64,000 bases of DNA from Streptomyces beigongshangae (GTDB taxonomy: Bacteria > Actinomycetota > Actinomycetes > Streptomycetales > Streptomycetaceae): assembly GCF_019710745.1 (NCBI RefSeq), contig NZ_JAHKJW010000040.1, positions 1 through 64,000 of the forward strand, in the 5' to 3' direction. The notes beneath the pieces are model-generated. The model saw only the letters and a program-made list of their open reading frames with translations, was not told the DNA's origin and did not search any database. The number at the start of each line of letters is the position of its first letter. Positions within the stretch are counted from its first letter, which is position 1. The position numbers and the translations under genes are program-made. Positions 43,244 through 51,188 of this stretch are shown piece after piece.

Positions 43244-44518
43244 TCATCGTCCGGTGCCTCCGTAGACGACGGCCTCGTCGCTGTCGGAGTCCAGTCCGAA
43301 GGCGGTGTGCACGGCGCGCACGGCCTCGTTGACGTCGTCCTGGCGGGTCACCACCGAGATGCGGATCTCGGATGTCGAGATCAGCTCGATGTTGACGCCC
43401 GCGTCGGACAGCGCCTGGAAGAACGAGGCGGTGACGCCCGGGTTGGTCTTCATCCCCGCGCCGACCAGGGAGATCTTGCCGATCTGGTCGTCGTAGCGCA
43501 GCGAGTCGAAGCCGATCGCGCCCTTCGCCTTCTCCAGGGCCTCGATGGCCTTGTGGCCCTCGGCCTTGGGAAGGGTGAAGGAGATGTCGGTCAGACCCGT
43601 GGCGGCCGCGGACACGTTCTGCACGATCATGTCGATGTTGATCTCGGCGTCCGCGATGGCGCGGAAGATCACCGCGGCCTCGCCCGGCTTGTCCGGGACC
43701 CCGACGACCGTGATCTTGGCTTCGGAGACGTCGTGCGCGACTCCGGAGATGATGGCGTGCTCCACCTGCGCGTCCCCTTGCGGATTCTCGTTGCTGACCC
43801 AGGTGCCCGGCAGTCCCGAGAAGGACGAGCGGACGTGGATCGGGATGTCGTAACGGCGTGCGTACTCGACGCAGCGGTGCAGCAGCACCTTGGAGCCCGA
43901 GGCGGCGAGCTCCAGCATGTCCTCGGAGGAGATCCAGTCGATCTTCCGGGCCTTCTTCACCACCCGCGGGTCGGCGGTGAACACACCGTCGACGTCCGTG
44001 TAGATCTCGCAGACCTCGGCCTCCAGGGCCGCGGCGAGGGCGACGGCCGTGGTGTCGGAACCGCCGCGCCCCAGGGTGGTGATGTCCTTCTTGTCCTGGC
44101 TGACGCCCTGGAACCCGGCGACGATCGCGATGTTGCCCTCGTCGAGCGCCGTCCTGATGCGGCCCGGCGTGACATCGATGATGCGCGCTTTGTTGTGGAC
44201 GGAGTCGGTGATCACGCCTGCCTGGCTGCCGGTGAAGCTCTGGGCCTCGTGGCCCAGGTTCTTGATCGCCATCGCCAGCAGGGCCATGGAGATCCGCTCT
44301 CCCGCGGTCAGCAGCATGTCGAACTCGCGTCCGGCAGGGATCGGGGATACCTGCTCGGCGAGATCGATCAGCTCGTCCGTCGTGTCACCCATCGCCGACA
44401 CCACGACGACGACCTGGTGGCCGTTCTTCTTGGCGTCGACGATTCGCTTGGCGACACGCTTGATGCCCTCGGCATCGGCTACGGAGGAACCTCCGTACTT
44501 CTGCACGACAAGGCCCAC
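43244..44518 (-). CDS. lysC: Aspartokinase
   Basis: The 424-residue protein opens with VGLVVQKYGGSSVAD, the aspartokinase substrate-binding signature, and ends with two ACT domains (TVVGVPDKPG and ISLVGAGMKTNPG), the usual site of feedback inhibition by lysine and threonine. It phosphorylates aspartate as the first step of the pathway completed by the downstream asd. In actinobacteria an internal start often yields a separate regulatory beta subunit from the same gene; I could not fix such a start here. The GTG at 44518 is chosen by the family N terminus. No lysine riboswitch was seen upstream. Confidence 0.95.
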   Translation of the reverse strand: MGLVVQKYGGSSVADAEGIKRVAKRIVDAKKNGHQVVVVVSAMGDTTDELIDLAEQVSPIPAGREFDMLLTAGERISMALLAMAIKNLGHEAQSFTGSQAGVITDSVHNKARIIDVTPGRIRTALDEGNIAIVAGFQGVSQDKKDITTLGRGGSDTTAVALAAALEAEVCEIYTDVDGVFTADPRVVKKARKIDWISSEDMLELAASGSKVLLHRCVEYARRYDIPIHVRSSFSGLPGTWVSNENPQGDAQVEHAIISGVAHDVSEAKITVVGVPDKPGEAAVIFRAIADAEINIDMIVQNVSAAATGLTDISFTLPKAEGHKAIEALEKAKGAIGFDSLRYDDQIGKISLVGAGMKTNPGVTASFFQALSDAGVNIELISTSEIRISVVTRQDDVNEAVRAVHTAFGLDSDSDEAVVYGGTGR

Positions 44519-44845
44519 GTGCGCTCCTCGATCAGTCCGTCTCGTACCGCGCGACCGCGGTCGGCCCAGTCTAACGAGCAGCCGGTTCCCACCCGGGTGA
44601 TACCGCATCGTGAGACTTCTCGCTCACCAGCCGATCATCCGGGCCGGGTCCCGATCACTTCCGGACCGCACCCGCATCTGCCCACCCCGGACCCGTCCCA
44701 CGCGCAAAGTGCGCCTGGTCACAGATTTGCCGTCCGGCGAGGACCGGTTTGCAGTCCGGTGATGGCCGATCCGTTGCCCGGCGAGGACCGGTTCACCGCC
44801 CGGTGAGCACCGGTTCACCGCCTGGTGGAGACCGGCCGCCGGGCG
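44519..44845. repeat. Gap with dispersed GGCGAGGACCGGTT repeats
   Basis: This 327-bp stretch has no gene. From about 44730 to 44840 it contains two copies of GGCGAGGACCGGTT and several CCGGTTCACCGCC/GGTGAxxACCGG variants that can pair with each other. The part next to lysC shows no obvious regulatory RNA. Confidence 0.5.
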
Positions 44846-45505
44846 CTACTTGACCTGGCGCAGGCCCAGCGGGCCCGCGATCTCCTCGACCATGACGCGG
44901 CCCGCCTCCTCCGCGAGGGCGTCCTCGCTGAGGTCCTGGTCGGTGTCCAGGCCGTCCAGTTCCTGGAGGGGCTGGTTCAGCCGGACGTGGGCCACCAGGG
45001 ACTGCAGGGCGCGGAGGGTGGCCGAGGCCGTGGAACCCCAGTTGGAGAAGTACGAGAACTGCCACCACCACATGGCCTCGGTGGTGCGGCCCGCGCGGTA
45101 GTGGGCCATGCCGTGGCGCAGATCCGCCATGACGTCGGCCAGGTCGTCCGAGATACGGGCCGGGACCGGGGCCCTGCGGGGCTCGTACGGGTCGAAGACC
45201 TCGGAGTAGACGTCGACCGGGTCGAGCATCTCGGCGAGCCGCTCGCGCAGTTCGTCGACGTCCGGCTCGGGGCCCAGGTCGGGCTCGTAGCGCTCGTCGG
45301 GAAGGATGTCCTCGTGCGCGCCCAGGCGGCCGCCGGCCAGCAGGAGCTGGGAGACCTCCAGGAGCAGGAAGGGGACGGCCGAGTCCGGCTCGTCGCCTCT
45401 CGCGACCTCGGTCACGGCGACGAGGAAGCTCTCGATCTGGTCCGCGATCTGGACCGCGAAGTCGTCGGGATCCGGAGCGGTCGCGTGCAGCGTGGCATCA
45501 GACAT
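44846..45505 (-). CDS. DUF5063 domain protein
   Basis: A 219-residue acidic, soluble protein with the features of the DUF5063 family: a helical N-terminal half (DFAVQIADQIESFLVAVTEVAR) and a conserved WWWQFSYFSNWGSTA segment. The function is unknown. Its constant position between recR and lysC in Streptomyces suggests only a conserved transcription unit. The ATG at 45505 is taken as the start. Confidence 0.8.
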   Translation of the reverse strand: MSDATLHATAPDPDDFAVQIADQIESFLVAVTEVARGDEPDSAVPFLLLEVSQLLLAGGRLGAHEDILPDERYEPDLGPEPDVDELRERLAEMLDPVDVYSEVFDPYEPRRAPVPARISDDLADVMADLRHGMAHYRAGRTTEAMWWWQFSYFSNWGSTASATLRALQSLVAHVRLNQPLQELDGLDTDQDLSEDALAEEAGRVMVEEIAGPLGLRQVK

Positions 45506-45665
45506 CTAGAAGCCGGCCTTCCTCAAGAACTCCGTCGGAAAGACTCCGCCGGACAGTCCGTCGAGAAGTTCGTCAAGAACTTCGTTCCGTACATCGGCCG
45601 GCCGCCCGGGGAACGGTCGTCCGGAGAGCACCCGTTCGGGGGACACCCGTTCGGAAAACGGTCGC

Positions 45666-46265
45666 TCAGACATCCAGCAGCCGCCTTCCCTCGAAGGCGC
45701 GCCCCAGGGTGACCTCGTCGGCGTACTCCAGGTCGCCGCCCACCGGCAGCCCGCTGGCGAGGCGGGTGACCCGCAGCCCCATGGGCTTGATCATGCGGGC
45801 GAGGTAGGTGGCCGTGGCCTCGCCCTCCAGGTTCGGGTCCGTGGCCAGGATCAGCTCCGTGACCGCGCCGTCGGCGAGCCGCGCCAGCAGCTCCCTGATC
45901 CGCAGATCGTCGGGGCCCACGCCCTCGATCGGGCTGATCGCGCCGCCGAGTACGTGGTACTTGCCCCGGAACTCCCGGGTCCGCTCGACGGCGACCACGT
46001 CCTTGGGCTCCTCGACCACGCAGATGACCGAGAGGTCGCGGCGCGGGTCGCGGCAGATGTTGCAGAGCTCCTCCTGCGCCACGTTCCCGCAGGTGGCGCA
46101 GAAACGGACCTTCGCCTTGACCTCCATGAGGCACTGCGCGAGCCGGCGGACGTCCGTGGGCTCCGCCTGCAGGATGTGGAAGGCGATCCGCTGCGCGCTC
46201 TTGGGACCGACGCCGGGCAGCCGCCCCAGTTCGTCGATGAGGTCCTGGACCACGCCTTCGTACAC
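45666..46265 (-). CDS. recR: Recombination protein RecR
   Basis: The 199-residue protein is a full RecR: an N-terminal helix-hairpin-helix (RLPGVGPKSAQRIAFH), a C4 zinc finger (Cys56, Cys59, Cys68, Cys71) and a TOPRIM domain (VVEEPKDV, TDPNLEGEATA). RecR with RecO loads RecA at gaps during recombinational repair. It follows ybaB in the same orientation, the standard arrangement. The 160-bp gap to the DUF5063 gene contains CCGTTCGG repeats. Confidence 0.96.
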   Translation of the reverse strand: MYEGVVQDLIDELGRLPGVGPKSAQRIAFHILQAEPTDVRRLAQCLMEVKAKVRFCATCGNVAQEELCNICRDPRRDLSVICVVEEPKDVVAVERTREFRGKYHVLGGAISPIEGVGPDDLRIRELLARLADGAVTELILATDPNLEGEATATYLARMIKPMGLRVTRLASGLPVGGDLEYADEVTLGRAFEGRRLLDV

Positions 46266-46374
46266 GGATTGCCTTCCTGTTCCTGTTCGTGCTTCGACCT
46301 GTTCGTGCTTCGACCCGGCCGGGTGTCCGGTCGCCCGGGCACCCGATCACCAGACCGCTCGATCACTCGATCGG

Positions 46375-46417
46375 TACGTACCGTAGTCGCGCTTGCTCTC
46401 TTCGTACGTACGGTAGT
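46375..46417. repeat. 13-bp direct repeat between ybaB and recR
   Basis: TACGTACCGTAGT and TACGTACGGTAGT (one mismatch) lie 30 bp apart. The first overlaps the perfect 12-bp palindrome CGGTACGTACCG (46372-46383). They may be a regulator site for recR. Confidence 0.4.
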
Positions 46418-46455
46418 TGGCGGCCGGTCTTCTTAGAAGGGACCGCCGGGTTGAC

Positions 46456-46800
46456 TTAGAACGGCAGGCCGGGGATGCCGCTGCCGCCGCCCAGCCCCTG
46501 CGCCAGCGGGCCGAGCTTCTGCTGCTGGAGCGCCTGGGCGTTCTCGTTGGCCGCCTGGACCGCCGCGACGATCAGGTCGGCCAGGGTCTCGGTGTCCTCC
46601 GGGTCGACGGCCTTGGGGTCGATGACCAGGCCGCGCAGTTCACCGGAGCCCGTCACCGTCGCCTTCACCAGGCCGCCGCCCGCCTGACCGTCGACCTCGG
46701 TCCGTGCCAGCTCCTCCTGGGCGTTCGCGAGGTCCTGCTGCATCTTCTGGGCCTGCTGGAGCAGCTGCTGCATGTTGGGCTGGCCACCACCGGGAATCAC
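46456..46800 (-). CDS. YbaB/EbfC nucleoid-associated protein
   Basis: The 114-residue protein has the heptad-rich start MQQLLQQAQKMQQDLANAQEEL and the GGGLVKATVTGSGEL core of the YbaB/EbfC family, small dimeric DNA-binding proteins that bind DNA non-specifically and are encoded upstream of recR. A Gln-rich helix and a Gly-rich tail (LGGGSGIPGLPF) end it. The GTG at 46800 has an AGGAG site, deciding against the longer frame. Confidence 0.92.
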   Translation of the reverse strand: MIPGGGQPNMQQLLQQAQKMQQDLANAQEELARTEVDGQAGGGLVKATVTGSGELRGLVIDPKAVDPEDTETLADLIVAAVQAANENAQALQQQKLGPLAQGLGGGSGIPGLPF

Positions 46801-47138
46801 GATCAGCTCCTGGTTCCGTACGACTGCGGGACGACTGCGGGACTGCGGGACTACGGGACTGCCGTGCCTGTCGTGCCCGTTGTGTGCGGGCACGGACCTG
46901 TACGGCTCTCCGGCGGGTTTTCCGCCTTGGGATGAGCCTACGTGGTCTACCGGGCCGTCGCTTCAGCACTCTTTCGGGTGAGAGGGCGGGTTGGCCTATA
47001 CCTGATCAACACCCACGTCCGGGCGGAAGTGCCCGGAAACGGCGGCCGCAGCCGTCCGCCGGGGGGTAGGAAAGACGCGGCGCACCGACTCCGCATGCCG
47101 CGCTACCGTCACGCAACGTCACGATTAGGGAGTGCCGG
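46801..47138. promoter_or_regulatory. ybaB/SLATT divergent region
   Basis: A 338-bp gene-free stretch. Near ybaB it holds about four copies of a GACTGCGG(GA) repeat (46822-46860). Towards the SLATT gene it becomes AT-richer with TGCCGCGCTACCG. No promoter boxes were assigned. Confidence 0.4.
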
Positions 47139-47879
47139 GTGAGCAAGCCGGACATGCAGCCCGAGGGGTCGGGTGAGAACGGACCGGCAGGTCTCGCGCC
47201 CCGGGGGGCTGAGCCCGGCGACCTGATAGGGCGGGCCTTCCCGCTGGGCGACTGGGGCGAGCCGGCCGAGCGGCTCCACGAGCTGTACCGGTGGGTGGAG
47301 GCGGGGGCGCTCGCCACGGCGTCCTGGTACCTCACCGACCGGGCGTGGAAGCGGCGGGCCGCGCGGGTGCTGCGGGCGGGGGCCGTCGTCGGGGCCCTTG
47401 CGGGGGTCGCGCTGCCCCTGCTGGACCTCGCCGGGGTGCTCGGCGGGGGCACCGCCTGGGGGTACCTGGCCCTGCTCGGCGCGGTCGCCTGCGTGGCGGG
47501 GGACCGCTTCTTCGGGGTGACCTCCGGGTGGATGAGGGACGTGGCGACGGCCCAGGCCGTGCAGCGCCGGTTGCAGGTACTCCAGTTCGACTGGGCGGCC
47601 GAGTGCGTGCGGGAGGTGCTCGGCCCCACCGAGGGGACGGCGGGGGAGGCCGCCGAGCGGTGTCTCGGGGTGCTGCGGAGGTTCTCCGAGGACGTGACGG
47701 AGCTGGTACGGGTGGAGACCGTGGACTGGATGGTGGAGTTCCGGGCGGGGGTCGTGCCGGTCGTCTTCCAGGCGGGTGCGGGCGGAGGCGCGCGGGGGGA
47801 GGCGGTCCCGCCCCGGCCACCGCTTCCGCCGGGGGCACGGCCGAACATGCCGCGGCAGCGACCGCCCGAACCCCGGTAG
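47139..47879 (+). CDS. SLATT-domain membrane protein
   Basis: A 246-residue protein with a helix followed by two adjacent transmembrane segments (about residues 78-125) and a cytosolic helical domain (VQRRLQVLQFDWAAECVREVL). I recognise it as the SLATT layout (SMODS and SLOG-associating two-TM domain). SLATT proteins often act as membrane effectors in nucleotide-signalling conflict systems, but no SMODS nucleotidyltransferase or SLOG protein is visible in this window. An orphan or housekeeping member is therefore more likely. The GTG start has an AGGGAG site. Confidence 0.7.
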   Translation: MSKPDMQPEGSGENGPAGLAPRGAEPGDLIGRAFPLGDWGEPAERLHELYRWVEAGALATASWYLTDRAWKRRAARVLRAGAVVGALAGVALPLLDLAGVLGGGTAWGYLALLGAVACVAGDRFFGVTSGWMRDVATAQAVQRRLQVLQFDWAAECVREVLGPTEGTAGEAAERCLGVLRRFSEDVTELVRVETVDWMVEFRAGVVPVVFQAGAGGGARGEAVPPRPPLPPGARPNMPRQRPPEPR

Positions 47880-47954
47880 GCGGCAGCGGCCGCCCGGACC
47901 CCGGCAGGTCGGCTGGGCCCGGCAGGGCGGGGATGCGGCCCGTCCGGGGCGGGG

Positions 47955-48004
47955 GACCGTTCACGTCTGCGGGGCGGGAGACCGTTCACGTCTGCGGGGC
48001 GGGG
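47955..48004. repeat. Tandem duplication over the stop codon of the M28 peptidase gene
   Basis: A unit of 24-25 bp beginning GACCGTTCACGTCTGCGG occurs twice in tandem. The second copy contains the stop codon of the minus-strand peptidase gene (47986-47988), and the first repeats it downstream. Confidence 0.8.
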
Positions 48005-49434
48005 AACGACACCGGGCTCCGCAGGCCCGCCCCGTTCACCGCCCGGACGCCGAAGAAGACGTTGTCCTTGGACAGGTCCACCTCGTGGGACGTCACGTCG
48101 CCCACCGGGATCACGTGCGTCCACTCGGGGGCGGTGGTCTCGCGCCACACCACCTCGTACCCGGCGAGATCCGGCTCGGTCCCCCGCGTCCACACCAGCT
48201 CGGTGGCGTTCGTCAGCGCCGCCGTGAGGATCCTCGCGCCGCGCGGTGCGGCCGGTGCCTGGGCCAGGGTCCAGAGCGCGGCCGCGTTGACCCGCGCGAC
48301 CCGGGCGATGAAGGGGAAGTCGCAGAACTCCGGCAGGTCCCCGTACTGCTTGCCGTCCTCGACCCGCACGTCCTGGTGCTGGTGGGCGAAGTCCTCGGCG
48401 GGTTCGGTGAAGCGGGCCGCCGCGTACCCCTGTTCGAGGAAGGGGATGTGGTCACCGCCCCGCCGGTAGCGGTCACGGCGGTAGACCACCCGTACGCGCA
48501 TACCCGTCGCGGGGTTGTCCGCCGTGTCCCGTACGAAACGGGCCAGCTGGCGCGACGGGGAGTCGTTCTCGCCGCCCACCGAGCGGCGGGTGGCCGCCTG
48601 CTCCGGGGTCTCCGACGTCGGCACGCCCTCCGCGAAGAGACGGATCGTGTACGGGTCCTTCGTTCCGTCGTCCGCCCGCGAGGCGCCGACGATGTCGTTG
48701 GTGAACATGCCCTGCACGTCCGTACCGGCCGCCTTGAAGCGCGACGCCATGTGCGCGGCCCCGTACAGGCCCTGCTCCTCCCCCGCCACCGCCGCGAAGA
48801 CGATCGTCGAGGCGGGGCGGCGGGTCGCCATGACCCGGGCCAGCTCCATCGCCACGGCCACGCCCGACGCGTCGTCGTCCGCGCCCGGCGAGTCCGAGGT
48901 GGCGTCCATGACGTCGGTGACGCGGGAGTCGTAGTGCCCGGAGACGACGTACACCCGCTCCGGGGTGACCGAGCCGCGCAGGGTCGCCAGCACGTTCGTG
49001 ATGCGGGTGGCGGTGGGGACGCGGGGCGCGGGCTCCTGGACGTACGACTGGAGTTCGGCCGTCATCCGGCCCCCGGACGCGGCGGCGTACGCGCGCAGCT
49101 GCGCGAGGATCCAGTCACGGGCCGCGCCGATGCCGCGGGCGGGGTCGTCCTGGGTGGAGAGGGTGTGCCGGGTCCCGAAGGAGACGAGCTTGCGGACGGT
49201 GGCCTCGATGCGGGCGGGGTCGATCTCCCCCAGGAGGGCGCGCAGTTCGCGGGAGGGGGGCTGGGCGGTGGCCGGCGGGCGCGTGCCCGGTCCGGCCGCC
49301 CCGGCGTCCGCCCCGGCGGCGGTCGCGGTCGTGGCCGTGGTCGTGGCCGCACCCACCGAGGCGGCTCCGACGGCCGCCGTCGCGGCCAGCACGGTCCTTC
49401 TGTCCGGGCTTCTGTCCGGGCTCATGGGTCGCAT
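47986..49434 (-). CDS. Exported M28-family metallopeptidase
   Basis: A 482-residue enzyme with a twin-arginine-type signal (SPDRRTVLAATAAVG). Its M28 aminopeptidase domain has zinc ligands visible in SGHYDS, GADDDASG, AGEEQG and GGDHIPF. A short fibronectin-type-III-like C-terminal domain (TELVWTRGTEPDLAGYEVVW) may bind substrate. It probably trims peptides outside the cell. The start is either 49434 or 49425 and neither has a clear ribosome binding site. It lies 54 bp after the PstS-like gene in the same orientation. Confidence 0.88.
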   Translation of the reverse strand: MRPMSPDRSPDRRTVLAATAAVGAASVGAATTTATTATAAGADAGAAGPGTRPPATAQPPSRELRALLGEIDPARIEATVRKLVSFGTRHTLSTQDDPARGIGAARDWILAQLRAYAAASGGRMTAELQSYVQEPAPRVPTATRITNVLATLRGSVTPERVYVVSGHYDSRVTDVMDATSDSPGADDDASGVAVAMELARVMATRRPASTIVFAAVAGEEQGLYGAAHMASRFKAAGTDVQGMFTNDIVGASRADDGTKDPYTIRLFAEGVPTSETPEQAATRRSVGGENDSPSRQLARFVRDTADNPATGMRVRVVYRRDRYRRGGDHIPFLEQGYAAARFTEPAEDFAHQHQDVRVEDGKQYGDLPEFCDFPFIARVARVNAAALWTLAQAPAAPRGARILTAALTNATELVWTRGTEPDLAGYEVVWRETTAPEWTHVIPVGDVTSHEVDLSKDNVFFGVRAVNGAGLRSPVSFPAPQT

Positions 49435-49488
49435 GGATTGATGGTTGTGTACGCGTCAATCGCAGACAAGGGAGCGGACGGGGCGGCG

Positions 49489-51021
49489 TCAGCCCGCCCC
49501 GCAGAGCCGCTGGCCCACCGGGGTCGCGCACGGCAGGTGGCCGTGGGTGCGGACCACGTCCTGGCCGCTGCCCCGGCTGAGGTACGTGAGGAAGCTGGAG
49601 ACCAGCGAGTCGGCGGGCGGCGAGCCGTACGTGTACGCGTACTCGATCTCCCGGTACGGGTACACGCTCTCCCCGCGCTCGATCTCCTCGACCGACGGGT
49701 CGTGGCCGTCGAGGGTGACGCGGTGCACCCCCTCGTAGCCGGTGGCGAGGTTGAGTTCGCTGTAGCCGATGGAGCCGGGGACGCGCGCGACCGTGCTGAG
49801 CACCTGGTCGGTGGAGAAGAGCTCGCAGCGGACGACCGGGGCCGCGGGGTAGTCCTTGTCCCGGCAGTCGGAGGAGTAGTTGGCGCCCTCGTTGCGGCCC
49901 AGGACCCGGCGCTGGAACACCTTGCGCGTACCGGAGTTGGCGTCGCGGCTGATCAGACGGACGGGCAGGTCGGGGCCGCCGAGCTGCTTCCAGTTGCTGA
50001 CCTGGTCGCTGTAGAGGCGGCGTACGTCCTTCGTGGAGAGGTCCCCCACCGGGAGGTCCTCGTGGGCGACGAGCACGAAGACCGAGACGGCGACCCGGGT
50101 CTCGCGCAGCTCCCGCAGGCCGCTCGGCCTGGGGCCGTCGGAGAGGGCGATCACCGCCGGGGACCCGTCCTTCGACTCCGCGCCCAGCGCCGCGAGTTCC
50201 TGGACCCCGGCGGTGGAACCGTGCGGGTCCACGTCGATCGACGCGCCCTCGCAGTCGTCCTCGTACTTGTCGGCCAGTTCCCGCATCACCGGCCCGAACG
50301 CCGTCGAGCCCGTCACCGTCAGCCCGCCCTGCTCGCAGCCGATCGGCGGCGGGGTGTCGTCGCGGGCCACCACGATGACGGCGAGCGCGAGGACGCAGAG
50401 GGTGAGCAGTCCGGTGATCAGCCGTGAGGCCCGGCTGAACAGCGGCGGTTTCTCGTCCGGCGTGGCGCTGCGGTTGGGATGCACCTCGCCGTCGCGGATG
50501 CCGCCGATGAGCCGTATGCCGCTGCCCACGTCGCCGCCCGACAGCAGCACGAGCAGCTTGAAGTGCTCGCCGCGGTTGAGCGGGACGCGCGGGATGCGCA
50601 GAGTGCTGTGCTCGTAGCCGAGCCCGTTCGACGGGGTGAAGTGGTCCATCAGGTGGTCGGTCTCGGCCGGCTGCGTGACCGACACCCCGCGGATCGTGCG
50701 GTCCGTGAACACCGCCGTCAGGCCGTGTGGTTCGCGTCCCGTGTAGTCCATGTCGGCGATGCTCTGCGAGCCGTCGTTCTCGATGCGCAGGAGGACGAGC
50801 GTCGCGTCGGCCATGCCGGGCGCCTCGTCGAACAGCCCGAGCCGGACGCTGGCACGGCCGAGCCTGACGTCGTCGCCTATCGGGTTGTCCATCTGTACGC
50901 GATAGCCGATGCGCTTGCGCCGCGGCACCCGGCGCTCGTACCAGACCATGACCCCCGAGGCCACGATGCCGACGGCCGCCGTGCCCACGGCCACCACGTT
51001 CTCTGCGCTGAGCCACTCCAC
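49489..51021 (-). CDS. Membrane protein with a PstS-like substrate-binding domain
   Basis: This 510-residue protein has an N-terminal transmembrane helix (about residues 8-27), an intermediate beta-rich domain, a second helix (about 205-225) and an extracellular domain resembling the phosphate-binding protein PstS. It contains LTVTGSTAFGPVMRELADKY, DPHGSTAGVQEL and SRDANSGTR, the family's oxyanion-binding loops. No ABC permease or ATPase is nearby, so it probably senses or scaffolds rather than transports. It lies between a Ser/Thr kinase gene and a secreted peptidase gene. The GTG start follows a GGTGGGGG stretch. Confidence 0.78.
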   Translation of the reverse strand: MEWLSAENVVAVGTAAVGIVASGVMVWYERRVPRRKRIGYRVQMDNPIGDDVRLGRASVRLGLFDEAPGMADATLVLLRIENDGSQSIADMDYTGREPHGLTAVFTDRTIRGVSVTQPAETDHLMDHFTPSNGLGYEHSTLRIPRVPLNRGEHFKLLVLLSGGDVGSGIRLIGGIRDGEVHPNRSATPDEKPPLFSRASRLITGLLTLCVLALAVIVVARDDTPPPIGCEQGGLTVTGSTAFGPVMRELADKYEDDCEGASIDVDPHGSTAGVQELAALGAESKDGSPAVIALSDGPRPSGLRELRETRVAVSVFVLVAHEDLPVGDLSTKDVRRLYSDQVSNWKQLGGPDLPVRLISRDANSGTRKVFQRRVLGRNEGANYSSDCRDKDYPAAPVVRCELFSTDQVLSTVARVPGSIGYSELNLATGYEGVHRVTLDGHDPSVEEIERGESVYPYREIEYAYTYGSPPADSLVSSFLTYLSRGSGQDVVRTHGHLPCATPVGQRLCGAG

Positions 51022-51137
51022 TGGGTGCCCCCACCACTCCCGGAGTCCGACGGTGCGGTCACTGTACGAGCGGGACGGGTGGGATCGCGGTGCCGACGGC
51101 TGAAGTTCAGCAGCTGTTCAGGGGCGGTCGTACGGTT

Positions 51138-51188
51138 ACCGCTTCGTGGCCGTCACCGCTTCGTGGCCGTCATTGCTTCGTGTACGTC
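51138..51188. repeat. 17-bp tandem repeat over the stop codon of the kinase gene
   Basis: ACCGCTTCGTGGCCGTC occurs twice exactly, followed by a diverged third copy that contains the last codons of the kinase gene. The stop (51170-51172) lies at the junction. Confidence 0.75.

Noticed and set aside
44519..44845. Lysine riboswitch upstream of lysC
   Set aside because: No multi-helix junction or conserved L-box elements seen; only short GC repeats.
47139..47879. CBASS-type antiphage system around the SLATT gene
   Set aside because: No SMODS/CD-NTase nucleotidyltransferase, SLOG protein or other signalling partner lies in the neighbouring genes.
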